Origin: Marinoscillum sp. MHG1-6
GTDB lineage: Bacteria; Bacteroidota; Bacteroidia; Cytophagales; Cyclobacteriaceae
Assembly: GCF_024714475.1 (NCBI RefSeq)
Contig: NZ_JAMZMI010000002.1
Location: 372,001 to 436,000, forward strand
Direction: 5' to 3'
DNA: 64,000 bases
In this document: positions 35,172-42,569 of the stretch, piece by piece
How positions within the stretch are numbered: the stretch's first letter is position 1
Layout of the letters: every line of letters starts with the position of its first letter
Translations under genes and position numbers: made by a program
Notes under the pieces: generated by a model
Seen by the model: only the letters and a program-made list of their open reading frames with translations
Databases searched by the model: none
Told to the model about the DNA's origin: nothing

Positions 35172-35717
35172 TTAAATAAAATCAATCCCTAACAAACCGT
35201 TCCCTCCTGAATAGTCAACTGCACTACTGTATTTCCAATGTTCTGGTTCTGTCACGAATCCAGAAATGACGGGGTTCATGTGAATATAATCTATTTTTTG
35301 ATCGGTGACCTCTGGAGTCCACAGTTCAACCGGTTGATTATGCTGTTGCCAAAATTGTCTGTGTTTTACGTTGCTATTGGCTTGGCCAGCCTTCTCCATC
35401 ATCGATAGCATCCATTCTTTTCTGCTTTCCTTATTGTTTGCTGAAATTTCGGATTGGACCTTTCTGGAAGTATATCTTTTGAAATCTCTCAGCAAATCTC
35501 CCGGATTGTTTTGCTGAGCCCGAAAAATGAGATGAACGTGACTAGGCATGAGACAATAACAATAGATCTCCATTCCTTTGTGTTTTCTACAATAGTCCAG
35601 GCTTTCAATCAAAATTTGAAAATACTCTTCACGTACGAATACATCAATCCAGTTTTTGGTAGCAAAACTGACAAAGTATAGTCCTTCCTTATTATAAAAT
35701 TTGTATTTACGACTCAC
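35172..35717 (-). CDS. REP-associated tyrosine transposase (RAYT), second gene
   Basis: A 181-residue Y1/HUH protein. GLYFVSFATKNW begins the domain, the HUH motif is MPSHVHLIFRAQ (about 57-68), and the catalytic tyrosine lies in IDYIHMNPVISGFV (about 142-155). It shares the overall plan of the RAYT at 18193 (FKRYTS/FKKITS, RKEWMLSM/RKNWMLWI, HRQFWQQHNQP/NHQFWKQDNRA) but is clearly diverged, so the two probably act on different hairpin families. Flanks carry cgctacggtaaa repeats on both sides (about 35100 and 35800). Motifs are intact. Confidence 0.9.
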   Translation of the reverse strand: MSRKYKFYNKEGLYFVSFATKNWIDVFVREEYFQILIESLDYCRKHKGMEIYCYCLMPSHVHLIFRAQQNNPGDLLRDFKRYTSRKVQSEISANNKESRKEWMLSMMEKAGQANSNVKHRQFWQQHNQPVELWTPEVTDQKIDYIHMNPVISGFVTEPEHWKYSSAVDYSGGNGLLGIDFI

Positions 35718-35940
35718 TCCGTAAAAATAATGCGCTTAATGGAATGGTGCTGTGGTGGAATTGATTTTTACAGGTCCGAGTTACAAACTCGAACCAGCGC
35801 TACGGTAAACTCGGACCAGCGTGGGGAAGGTGTTAGGTTTTGGAGGGTGCTAAAGTAAAAAGGTGATGAGGTCGAGTTTCAATTGTAGCGACAGAAAGAC
35901 TTCAAACAACTGAGGTGTTCAGCTTGAATGGGATTAGCGG
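35718..35940. repeat. REP-like repeats on the far side of the second RAYT
   Basis: Contains CGAGTT-ACA-AACTCG (35777-35791, family C) followed by accagcgctacggtaaactc and ggaccagcg, matching in inverted or direct form the repeats at 35080-35130. No gene. An AT-rich hipB operator region follows. Confidence 0.6.
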
Positions 35941-35956
35941 CTACAGATAAATAAAT

Positions 35957-36053
35957 TATACCTTTTAGGGTATAGATATACAGATAAATAAATTTCTATA
36001 CCCTATCTGATATAAAATAAATGCTTGATTATATTTACACCTGAAAGGGTATA
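35957..36053 (+). promoter_or_regulatory. Putative HipB operators upstream of hipBST
   Basis: A perfect inverted repeat TATACC-TTTTAG-GGTATA is at 35957-35974. Further half sites are TATACCC at 35997-36003 and GGGTATA at 36047-36053, the last just before the hipB ATG (36057). The E. coli HipB site is TATCC-N8-GGATA, so these TATACC/GGTATA sites are good candidates for autoregulation by this HipB. The promoter is presumably within this AT-rich stretch, but no TAnnTTTG match is exact. Confidence 0.65.
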
Positions 36054-36056
36054 GAT

Positions 36057-36275
36057 ATGGCAAAAAAACAATTAGTCAAGTTCATCAAAGAGAAAAGAAA
36101 ACAAGCAGGGATGAATCAGGAAGACCTTTCATTTGCTGCAGGCGTTGGTTTAAGGTTCGTTCGAGACCTGGAACAAGGAAAATCAACTTTGAGGATGGAC
36201 AAAGTCAATCAGGTACTAAACCTCTTCGGTTACGAATTAGGGCCCATAAAAGCGAACAAAGATGAGAAAAGCTAA
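36057..36275 (+). CDS. hipB: HipB-like antitoxin, Xre-family DNA-binding protein
   Basis: A 72-residue single helix-turn-helix protein. The helices are seen as FIKEKRKQAGMNQEDLSFAAGVGLRFVRDLEQGK, ending in the y4mF/HipB-like TLRMDKVNQVLNLFGYEL. It should dimerise, bind the TATACC sites upstream and repress the operon. The gene overlaps the next by 14 bases. In a HipBST system HipB alone may not be the neutralising antitoxin; HipS takes that part. Confidence 0.9.
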   Translation: MAKKQLVKFIKEKRKQAGMNQEDLSFAAGVGLRFVRDLEQGKSTLRMDKVNQVLNLFGYELGPIKANKDEKS

Positions 36276-36576
36276 AGTACTTTATCAGAACCAATGGGCT
36301 GGAACCTTAACTGAGGATGACCACGGGTATCATTTTCAATATGAACATGACTACATCGCTGAAAAAGGTGAGCCCATAAGTTTAACACTCCCACTTCAGA
36401 AAGAACCTTATCATTCAAAGATACTATTTCCTTTTTTTGATGGCCTTATTCCTGAAGGTTGGATTCTGGACATCGTTACAAAAAACTGGAAGATCAATGA
36501 AAGGGACAGAATGGGAATTCTGTTGGTTGCGTGCAAGGATTGTATCGGTGCTGTTTCAATTGAACCAATAAAATGA
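36262..36576 (+). CDS. hipS: HipS-like protein (separate HipA N-terminal subdomain)
   Basis: A 104-residue protein equal to the N-terminal subdomain 1 of HipA kinases: VLYQNQWAGTLTEDDHGYHF at the start and PISLTLPLQKEPY, FFDGLIPEGW and ILLVACKDCIGAVSI later, the last being the hallmark D-x-x-GAV/I-xI end of this subdomain. In E. coli O127 HipBST the separate HipS is the antitoxin of HipT. It overlaps hipB by 14 bases and hipT by 4 (ATGA), so translation is coupled and the complex is probably made in balance. Confidence 0.88.
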   Translation: MRKAKVLYQNQWAGTLTEDDHGYHFQYEHDYIAEKGEPISLTLPLQKEPYHSKILFPFFDGLIPEGWILDIVTKNWKINERDRMGILLVACKDCIGAVSIEPIK

Positions 36577-37499
36577 AGTGTTTATACTGCTATAGAGATT
36601 CAGAAACCGATTTTCATACTAATTGTAGTAAGAAAATTTTCGGTGCCCCTACACCTCCTAAGGTACCATATACTGAAGATGATCTTTTAAAGCTTGCCGA
36701 GCAAATGATTAAAGGGAGTGCCACGGTTACCGGAGTTCAGCCGAAGCTTTCCTTACATATTGAAAAACCGGACAATGGAGCTGAGAAACTGACCATCGTT
36801 GGCTTATGGGGACAATATATACTCAAACCTCAATCTCCTGTGTGGGCCGAATTACCACAAATAGAGGACCTGACCATGCATCTCGCACAGCTATCCAAAA
36901 TCCGAACGGCAGATCATTCTTTAGTGCGATTAGCTTCAGGGCAGCTGGCATACATAACCAAACGAATGGACAGAAAAAATGGAGCAAAACTTCATATGGA
37001 GGATATGTGTCAATTACTCGAAAGACTAACAGAAGACAAATACAAATCATCGCATGAGCAGATTGCCAGAGAAATCAAACGCCACAGTATCAATCCGGGA
37101 CTCGATCTGGTACGGTTTTATGAATTGACTTTGTTCAGCTTCCTGACTGGAAACGCTGACATGCATTTAAAAAACTTCTCATTGATAAAAAGCGACCATC
37201 GTCAATATGAATTGGCTCCTGCATATGATTTGGTTTCATCCGCTTTGGTTGTTGAGGAAGACGATGAGGAACTTGCGCTGACTTTAGCCGGAAAGAAAAA
37301 GAAGCTGAGAAAATCTGATTTTTTTAGTGCTATGACTACCTCCGGAATACCTGATAAAGCCGCCGAAAATATTCTCAATAAATACGCTGGTATCCCTCAT
37401 AAGTGGTTCGACTTTATGGATCAGTCCTTATTATCCAAAGAAATGACAGTAAAGTATAAGGAACTAATTCGCAGTAAGCATCACCAGCTTTTCGGTTAA
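36573..37499 (+). CDS. hipT: HipT-like Ser/Thr kinase toxin with N-terminal zinc-ribbon-like motif
   Basis: A 308-residue HipA-C kinase. Residues 3-18 form a C-x2-C...H-x2-C pattern (CLYC, HTNC) like a small zinc knuckle. The Gly-rich loop is ATVTGVQPK (50-58), so threonines 51 and 53 stand where E. coli HipT has the autophosphorylated serines. The ATP lysine is in YILKPQSP, the catalytic motif in GNADMHLKNFSL and the metal-binding aspartate in LAPAYDLVSS, all intact. In E. coli HipT phosphorylates TrpS and halts translation; the target here is unknown. The N-terminal subdomain is missing because it is encoded separately as HipS. Confidence 0.88.
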   Translation: MKCLYCYRDSETDFHTNCSKKIFGAPTPPKVPYTEDDLLKLAEQMIKGSATVTGVQPKLSLHIEKPDNGAEKLTIVGLWGQYILKPQSPVWAELPQIEDLTMHLAQLSKIRTADHSLVRLASGQLAYITKRMDRKNGAKLHMEDMCQLLERLTEDKYKSSHEQIAREIKRHSINPGLDLVRFYELTLFSFLTGNADMHLKNFSLIKSDHRQYELAPAYDLVSSALVVEEDDEELALTLAGKKKKLRKSDFFSAMTTSGIPDKAAENILNKYAGIPHKWFDFMDQSLLSKEMTVKYKELIRSKHHQLFG

Positions 37500-37707
37500 T
37501 CAAACAGCATCTAATATCTCAATCCACTTATATCTTTTAAAGTTGACAAATGAAGTTCCCGTTTTTAGGATGCGGGCAAGTGTTGAATTTGGTGAGGGTT
37601 TGAGGTGTGTTAAGGTTGGTGAGGAGATGTACATGCCTAACTAATCACCGTGTCACAAGAGATAGAGATAGATGCAAGAATCAATATTATATCGGGTGCC
37701 AATCTTC
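37500..37707. other. Short spacer after hipT, nothing recognised
   Basis: Two hundred bases with no convincing ORF, terminator or strong repeat before the first copy of the 182-bp direct repeat. A T-rich stretch lies at about 37560, without a clean hairpin. Confidence 0.5.
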
Positions 37708-37889
37708 TCTTTAAACTTTTTCAATCTGCACGTTCAATCCTTTCAGCAGCCAATTCTATTTTTTCTACTGCCATCCCGGATGCATCACTATCCAAATCAG
37801 GAATATACCAGCCGAGAAACACCTGATAATGGTGACAAGCCTGAGCAGGATCCAAATTCATCAGGTCGAAAGACCAGACGAAACTCGTA
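37708..37889. repeat. Direct repeat, copy 1 (about 182 bp) flanking the TPR gene
   Basis: Nearly identical to 40076-40257 (offset 2368 bp, about half a dozen differences, mostly in the last 28 bp). The unit consists of a minus-strand 46-codon reading frame (37721-37861) plus a family B hairpin at its upstream end; in this copy the hairpin stem is broken (tcaggtcgaaagaccaga). Together the copies bracket the gene at 38239-39999. Confidence 0.85.
37721..37861 (-). pseudogene. 46-codon reading frame or gene remnant, copy 1
   Basis: The minus strand reads MNLDPAQACHHYQVFLGWYI and ends VEKIELAAERIERAD. It looks like the end of a real protein (predicted helix rich in E, A and R) rather than random DNA. 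It differs from copy 2 by one amino acid (Y for F at residue 13) and one silent base. No ribosome-binding site is evident and the codons upstream run into the hairpin, so it may be a C-terminal remnant of a longer gene or a repeat-borne micro-ORF. Family not recognised. Confidence 0.45.
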
Positions 37890-38238
37890 AATTTATGTGA
37901 GGAGGTCGGGGGAAAATTGGGGGGCGGATGAGCGCAAAGGCCTTGAGCGTTTAATTTTCCATGATTTTTGATTCGGGCCGTGTAGGTTTTTTTATCCAGG
38001 AAAAAGGATGTGCCCCTCCGGCATGAGGAGGAAGCTCATTATTAAATTTTAAAACATAACCAGAGCTGTCAACGCTCTCTACCACTAAAGTAACTTCTGC
38101 CTCAGCGTGGAGCATTTATCTGCTATAGCCTCCACCCCCAAAGAAAAGGTCCGAGTTGCAAACTCGGACGAGCTCAGGGTCTCATAGCACTTTAAACAAT
38201 TACTTAGTATCTTAGATTTAGCGTGTTCTAAGACTAAA
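37890..38238. other. Spacer upstream of the TPR gene with one family C hairpin
   Basis: No gene seen. It contains CCGAGTT-GCA-AACTCGG (38151-38167), a perfect 7-bp stem and the best family C copy in the window, about 70 bp upstream of the next start codon. A promoter for that gene is expected at 38190-38220, but no full TAnnTTTG is present. Confidence 0.55.
38151..38167. repeat. CCGAGTT/AACTCGG hairpin (family C)
   Basis: A perfect 7-bp stem with loop GCA, in the context aaggt before and acgagctc after. The same core lies at 11139-11153 and 35777-35791. Confidence 0.65.
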
Positions 38239-39999
38239 ATGGCTGAGCAGGATCAAAATCAATCGATTCTTAAAAGTGCATGGCGAACCCTGGCCGTCTA
38301 CCTGGGGAGTGCCTGGGTATTGATAGAAGCCCTCAACTTTTTGCTCGACAAATATCATTGGGATCCGAGGATTCTGGATGTCGCTTTAATTCTCTTATTT
38401 TTCGGACTGTTGTCTACCCTGATCCATACAGGGTATGATCAAAAATTTACCGGCAAAGCTATCTCCCTTCATGCTATCAATGGTGTCGCGGCATTGCTGG
38501 CAATAGCCTATTTTTTAGCAAACCCCAATACCCTCAATGCTTCACAACTTCGGGTTTTTAAGTTTAAGCAAGACCAAAAAGAGTTGGCAGAGTCTATTAG
38601 GTCTATCGTGGTGCTCCCATTCGATAATTTCACGGGCTATGACAACTACGAGTATTATGTCTCTGGAATGCATGCTTCACTAATTGGTGACATTGGGAAA
38701 GTCAGCGCCCTTCGTGTGATTTCTAAAACATCCTCCAGGGCTTTTAAGGACCAAAACAAGTCCATTCCTCAAATCACCTCGGAACTCGGAGTAGATGCGG
38801 CGGTTGAAGCGAGTGTATCCTGCATAGGACCGGACAGCATATGCATTAATATTCAACTTATCAGTACTTATCCGGAAGAGAAGCAACTGTGGGTTCGGAA
38901 ATTTGTAGCGGATAAATCACAGATAGAAAACCTTTACCACCTGGTAACCCGGCAGATATCCAAAGAGATCAACGTGGTGCTAACACCAGAGGAAGAAAGC
39001 TTACTGGCTGAATCCAATGCCATCGACAAAGATGCTTACGATGATTACCTGAAGGGCAAATTCCATCTCGACCAAATCAATCCGACTTCACTGCAAACAG
39101 CAGCTGAGTATTTTACCCGCGCAAGCGAAAAGGCTCCACAATGGGCCGGCCCCTATGAAGGTCTGGCCTCAGTGGCGGGATATCAGATGCAGATGGGATT
39201 CAAATCACCTGAAGAAAATGGACCGATCCTTCAACACAATATGAAGAAAGCGCTGGAGCTAGGCCCAAATTCGACGCAGGCCTTTCATTTAAAAGCAATT
39301 ACAATGACCTGGGGAATGTGGAACTGGGAAGAAGGGGAAAAAGCATTTAAAAAATCCCTGGAATTGAATCCTAACAACGAAATGTCTCACATTTTTTATG
39401 GGCATTTACTTATCCTTCTGGGACGTCAGGAAGAAGCCCTGATTCACTCTGAGAAAGCAGTACAACTAGACCCATTGCGTCCATTTATACTTGGCTTGAG
39501 CAGTGTAGTGTCCATGACTGGCGGAAATTATGATCAGGCAATTGCCCGATCAGTTAAAGCATTATCTATTGACCCAAATCACTATTTTGCAAAAGGGGCC
39601 CTGGAGCATGCATACTTCTACAGTGGAGCATATGCAAAGTCCCTGGCCCTGACCTATACCATTCACAAAACAGCTGGTTACATTGAAGAGGACTTTATAC
39701 CTGAAATCAGAGACTCCTATACACAGCAAGAATACCAGCAAGAAATGAAAAAGCTGACAGACTTATTGAAGGAAAGAGAGTCGGCAGGGCATTATATATC
39801 GCCGTGTGCTATCGGAAGTGAACTGGTGAGAGCAGGGCTGCTGGATGAGGGGATGAAATACTATAAAAAAGGCTATGACACCCATGACCCGAATATGCCT
39901 TACCTGGCTGCTATTTATAAAATGGATAGAAGGCTATTAGACCATCCGGAATATTTAGCACTCCTCAAAAAGCTCAACCTCCCGATCCCTAATCCATAA
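38239..39999 (+). CDS. Membrane-anchored TolB/FlgO-like N-domain plus TPR protein
   Basis: A 586-residue protein. Two or three N-terminal hydrophobic segments (about 13-32, 46-63 and 73-93) anchor it. Residues about 118-215 (SIVVLPFDNFTGYDNYEYYV onward to LISTYPEEKQLWV) match the FlgO/TolB-N-like domain seen in adenylate-cyclase-like and CadC-type regulators. From about 255 several TPR repeats follow (AAEYFTRASEKAPQ, AFKKSLELNPNNEMSHIFYG, ALIHSEKAVQLDPLRP). It resembles the C-terminal part of TPR signalling proteins that have lost the N-terminal kinase or DNA-binding domain. Partner unknown. It is bracketed by the 182-bp direct repeats. Confidence 0.82.
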   Translation: MAEQDQNQSILKSAWRTLAVYLGSAWVLIEALNFLLDKYHWDPRILDVALILLFFGLLSTLIHTGYDQKFTGKAISLHAINGVAALLAIAYFLANPNTLNASQLRVFKFKQDQKELAESIRSIVVLPFDNFTGYDNYEYYVSGMHASLIGDIGKVSALRVISKTSSRAFKDQNKSIPQITSELGVDAAVEASVSCIGPDSICINIQLISTYPEEKQLWVRKFVADKSQIENLYHLVTRQISKEINVVLTPEEESLLAESNAIDKDAYDDYLKGKFHLDQINPTSLQTAAEYFTRASEKAPQWAGPYEGLASVAGYQMQMGFKSPEENGPILQHNMKKALELGPNSTQAFHLKAITMTWGMWNWEEGEKAFKKSLELNPNNEMSHIFYGHLLILLGRQEEALIHSEKAVQLDPLRPFILGLSSVVSMTGGNYDQAIARSVKALSIDPNHYFAKGALEHAYFYSGAYAKSLALTYTIHKTAGYIEEDFIPEIRDSYTQQEYQQEMKKLTDLLKERESAGHYISPCAIGSELVRAGLLDEGMKYYKKGYDTHDPNMPYLAAIYKMDRRLLDHPEYLALLKKLNLPIPNP

Positions 40000-40075
40000 T
40001 AGTGAAACTAAGAACTGCCTTCCTCCACTGGGAAAATTAGCATTTGAATCATCTTAAGGTAAGGCGAGAGTCCTT
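40000..40075. other. Short spacer after the TPR gene
   Basis: No gene, no clear terminator hairpin. The second direct-repeat copy starts at 40076. Confidence 0.5.
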
Positions 40076-40257
40076 TCTTTAAACTTTTTCAATCTGCACG
40101 TTCAATCCTTTCAGCAGCCAATTCTATTTTTTCTACTGCCATCCCGGAAGCATCACTATCCAAATCAGGAATATACCAGCCGAGAAACACCTGAAAATGG
40201 TGACAAGCCTGAGCAGGATCCAAATTCATCAGGTCGAAAGACCTGACGAGACTCGCA
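40076..40257. repeat. Direct repeat, copy 2 (about 182 bp)
   Basis: Matches 37708-37889. This copy keeps the perfect hairpin TCAGGTC-GAAA-GACCTGA at 40229-40246, identical to that at 10855-10872. The repeat ends close to the presumed promoter of the gene at 40336. Confidence 0.85.
40089..40229 (-). pseudogene. 46-codon reading frame or gene remnant, copy 2
   Basis: The minus strand reads MNLDPAQACHHFQVFLGWYI and ends VEKIELAAERIERAD. Upstream of the ATG the frame stays open for about 30 more codons through the hairpin (ending ...NHPSQYLDHGQAFASLVRSF), with no start codon before the stop. Copy 1 shares only the part from the hairpin onward. This supports a decayed C-terminal fragment, but a translated small protein is possible. 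Confidence 0.45.
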
Positions 40258-40280
40258 AAAGCTTGTCCATGATCGAGGTA

Positions 40281-40311
40281 TTGACTTGGGTGATTAATAA
40301 TCGTATATTCA
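40281..40311 (+). promoter_or_regulatory. Possible promoter of the secreted protein gene at 40336
   Basis: TTG at 40281-40283 and TATATTCA at 40304-40311 (TAnnTTTG with two mismatches), spacing 20 bp, 24 bp before the ATG. The layout fits the Bacteroidota consensus but the -7 box is imperfect. Confidence 0.4.
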
Positions 40312-40335
40312 ATAAAACAACATTAACCCTACCCT

Positions 40336-41109
40336 ATGAAAACCTTCACCCAAACCCTGGGACTCATATTGCTATTGGCGATGATGAGTACCACCCTGAA
40401 TGCTCAGCTAGTTGTAACCAGCTACATGAAGCTCACCGACACGCGATCTAACTACCTGGATCTGGAACAGCAATGGAAAAAAATCCATGAGCAGCTTATC
40501 GATGATAATCTGATGGAAGGCTGGGAACTGTATGAGGTGATGTTTAGCGGCGCTGACGGCCCTCACTTTATTACCGCCAATCATTACAAGGATATGGAGC
40601 AATACAATAGATCTAACGACCAGTTTGCAGAAAGTATCCTCAAAATCATGAAAGAGGCAGACCTTCAAAACCTGATGAAAACGACTGAAGCGACAAGAAT
40701 CCAGAAAAAAAATGAGGTGAACTGGCGCGTCGACCAGGTGATCAGCGATAAGAAACTCGACTACCTGGTTGTCAACTTTTTCAAGGTCGATGAAATTAAT
40801 TTTGATGCCTATGAGGAAATGGAAAAAACCTATTACAAGCCCTTTCACGAGGCCTCAATGAAGAAAAGTAATCGGGCCTATTGGGGCGTCTATGCCCTTT
40901 TCCCCAGATGGGATGATAAATACCAGTATGTAGCAGTGGATGGCTACTCAGATGAGGGAAGCAAGGAATTCGATCAGGTTGCCACCTGGAAGGAGGTACA
41001 TGGCAGTGTTTCCATGGAGGAGACCTGGAAGAAAATGGCCAAACTCCGAACGCCTCAGAAAGTTTTGATGCTTCGACGTATTGATGCACTCTGGGCAGAT
41101 CAGGATTAG
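40336..41109 (+). CDS. Secreted protein of unknown function
   Basis: A 257-residue protein with a clear signal peptide (MKTFTQTLGLILLLAMMSTTLNAQ). The mature part appears to contain two related alpha/beta halves. Each starts with a strand of the form LVVTSYMKLT or LDYLVVNFFKVDE, followed by an aromatic, charged helix (NYLDLEQQWKKIHEQL or FDAYEEMEKTYYKPFHEA) and a W/Y-rich strand. This could be a tandem ferredoxin-like (dimeric alpha-beta barrel) fold, by inference only. No named family recognised. Likely periplasmic. Confidence 0.8.
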   Translation: MKTFTQTLGLILLLAMMSTTLNAQLVVTSYMKLTDTRSNYLDLEQQWKKIHEQLIDDNLMEGWELYEVMFSGADGPHFITANHYKDMEQYNRSNDQFAESILKIMKEADLQNLMKTTEATRIQKKNEVNWRVDQVISDKKLDYLVVNFFKVDEINFDAYEEMEKTYYKPFHEASMKKSNRAYWGVYALFPRWDDKYQYVAVDGYSDEGSKEFDQVATWKEVHGSVSMEETWKKMAKLRTPQKVLMLRRIDALWADQD

Positions 41110-41148
41110 GGCTATTAAGATCTATTAGATACGCATTAACAAAAGCAA

Positions 41149-41174
41149 GTCGTCAGGTGAAAGCACCTGACGAC
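41149..41174. repeat. Strong hairpin, 11-bp stem (family B variant)
   Basis: GTCGTCAGGTG, loop AAAG, CACCTGACGAC, 40 bp after the preceding stop codon. No T-run follows. Its core (CAGGT...ACCTG) matches the GAAA-loop family. Confidence 0.65.
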
Positions 41175-41192
41175 ATGGTGAATTCATACCAG

Positions 41193-41210
41193 TCAGGTTG
41201 ATCAACCTGA
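41193..41210. repeat. Perfect 18-bp palindrome
   Basis: TCAGGTTGATCAACCTGA is fully self-complementary with no loop, 18 bp from the hairpin before it and sharing TCAGGT. It may be a REP variant or a protein-binding site between the convergent genes. Confidence 0.6.
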
Positions 41211-41255
41211 TGGCAGAGCTAGCTGAAAATATCTTGTAGTTATAAATTCATATAA

Positions 41256-41615
41256 TCAATGCTGATGCGATGCTACATCCTTTTTATGTGCATAGACAAG
41301 TAAAAGAATTCCTATAACGAAGATTGGTAATCCCAAAATCACGGTAACATTTCCATACAACCATATCAACCAGGCTGTGAGGAAAAGACCTATCCACCAG
41401 GTAATAAAGAAAAGACCTGCCATCTTTTCGTTTTTCCAGAGATAGGAATAACCAACGGAAAACCAAATGAACAGAACAACGACCATTACAATCCCAAAAT
41501 TGGACTCCTGCAAATTCGGGTCGTAAGGCGGAAACACCTCATCAATGAAGATGAAAGCATAAGAAAGCACAGCCAGCGTAGAAAGTACGCGCAAAATGTT
41601 TCGAAAAAGTTTCAT
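41256..41615 (-). CDS. Small membrane protein of unknown function
   Basis: A 119-residue protein with four hydrophobic segments (about 8-25, 42-60, 66-88 and 92-109) and a polar histidine-containing tail (KKDVASHQH). No family recognised beyond general similarity to small uncharacterised Bacteroidota membrane proteins. It lies convergent to the secreted-protein gene and 121 bp downstream of the DoxX-like gene. Confidence 0.7.
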   Translation of the reverse strand: MKLFRNILRVLSTLAVLSYAFIFIDEVFPPYDPNLQESNFGIVMVVVLFIWFSVGYSYLWKNEKMAGLFFITWWIGLFLTAWLIWLYGNVTVILGLPIFVIGILLLVYAHKKDVASHQH

Positions 41616-41736
41616 AGCTATTGCTTTTAAGGTTTAACCATTATAAATGGAACAGTTCGAAGCACCCCAAAGTGCCCACCCGGGCATCAAACGATACCCG
41701 GGATAGGCAGATTAGGCCACCCCATGCAGCACAATC

Positions 41737-42111
41737 CTATTCAAATAAAGGCGTGTATCGTTCCCGGTTGATCAATAGCAACACAATGTTTAAAGTGGCT
41801 ACTAAAACTGCCGGCCACAGCATAGCCAAATCACCATTTATCATGTTAAACATCATGAAGCTAAAGGACAGCGGAAACAAGACTATTAAAATCAATCCGG
41901 TCCATCTATTCATTAGCAACAGAACCCCAATCAGCATTTCAAAAACATACAGAAAGGGGAGGTACATCACGATAGAATCAATAAAATCCCTGGTGATCGT
42001 GGGCATGGCACCGTAACTCGTGGGTACCACATGCAGAAATTGATTGAGGGCATACCCTATCAGATACGCCCCCAGAATCAATCGTAGCCATGTTTCAATA
42101 TTTTGTTTCAT
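41737..42111 (-). CDS. DoxX-like membrane protein
   Basis: A 124-residue protein with four transmembrane helices. The pattern of an N-terminal L-R-L-x-L-G-x-Y-L-x-G-x-A-L-N helix, a periplasmic loop, then FEMLIGVLLLMNRWTGLILI is that of DoxX/SURF4-like small proteins linked to quinone and thiosulfate redox chemistry. Exact function unknown. It lies 19 bp after the cytochrome c gene and is likely in the same electron-transfer operon. Confidence 0.75.
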   Translation of the reverse strand: MKQNIETWLRLILGAYLIGYALNQFLHVVPTSYGAMPTITRDFIDSIVMYLPFLYVFEMLIGVLLLMNRWTGLILIVLFPLSFSFMMFNMINGDLAMLWPAVLVATLNIVLLLINRERYTPLFE

Positions 42112-42130
42112 CTCTATGGTATTTAAAGAT

Positions 42131-42547
42131 TCATTGGAATGTTCTCAGGTAGTGCACGAGCAACCAGCTGTCTTCCTCACTAATTTTTTTATCAAAAGCA
42201 GGCATCTCATCACGTCCGGCCCTGATCTTGTAAAAGATGGCGCCATCACTTTGATCCTGAAACTCGTCTGTTGTAAAATCTCCGGGAAAGGTCTTCAGCT
42301 CCTCCGCTTTGGTTCCGTCTCCTTCTCCACTCTTGCCATGACATGACTTACAGTGCTTAGTATAAAGCCCTTTGGCAATAATGGTATTCTCACCAGCATA
42401 TTTCACAGGGTTTTTCATCGCTGCACTAGATGCCGGCACCTTCCAAACCGGTCCCTGAAAGGCCAGCAGAAAGATGGACAAGAGTATCAGCAGCCAGAAA
42501 TAAAGGATGCGCGACCGTGATCTTTGGTTTGATGTAATTGTCCTCAT
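42131..42547 (-). CDS. Membrane-anchored monohaem cytochrome c
   Basis: A 138-residue protein with one N-terminal membrane segment (about 14-31) and a class I cytochrome c domain. The haem site is CKSCH (66-70), and the likely axial methionine is in RAGRDEMPAF near residue 112. It carries electrons in the periplasm, presumably to or from the NrfD/4Fe-4S proteins encoded immediately upstream (22-bp gap). Confidence 0.92.
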   Translation of the reverse strand: MRTITSNQRSRSRILYFWLLILLSIFLLAFQGPVWKVPASSAAMKNPVKYAGENTIIAKGLYTKHCKSCHGKSGEGDGTKAEELKTFPGDFTTDEFQDQSDGAIFYKIRAGRDEMPAFDKKISEEDSWLLVHYLRTFQ

Positions 42548-42569
42548 GGGGTGAAAGTTTAAAGTTGTA

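Noticed and set aside
36057-37499. Frameshifted hipA pseudogene
   Set aside because: Overlaps are the translational-coupling type (14 and 4 bases), HipT has its own start and N-terminal extension, and all kinase motifs are intact; a true split HipBST operon explains it better.
37500-40335. Composite transposon formed by the 182-bp direct repeats
   Set aside because: No transposase lies within the repeats or between them, there are no target-site duplications or terminal inverted repeats, and the unit looks like a duplicated gene end with a hairpin.
41621-42016. 131-codon plus-strand frame between the small membrane protein and DoxX-like genes
   Set aside because: It is mostly antisense to the DoxX-like gene, whose helices are clear; the rest lacks coding character.
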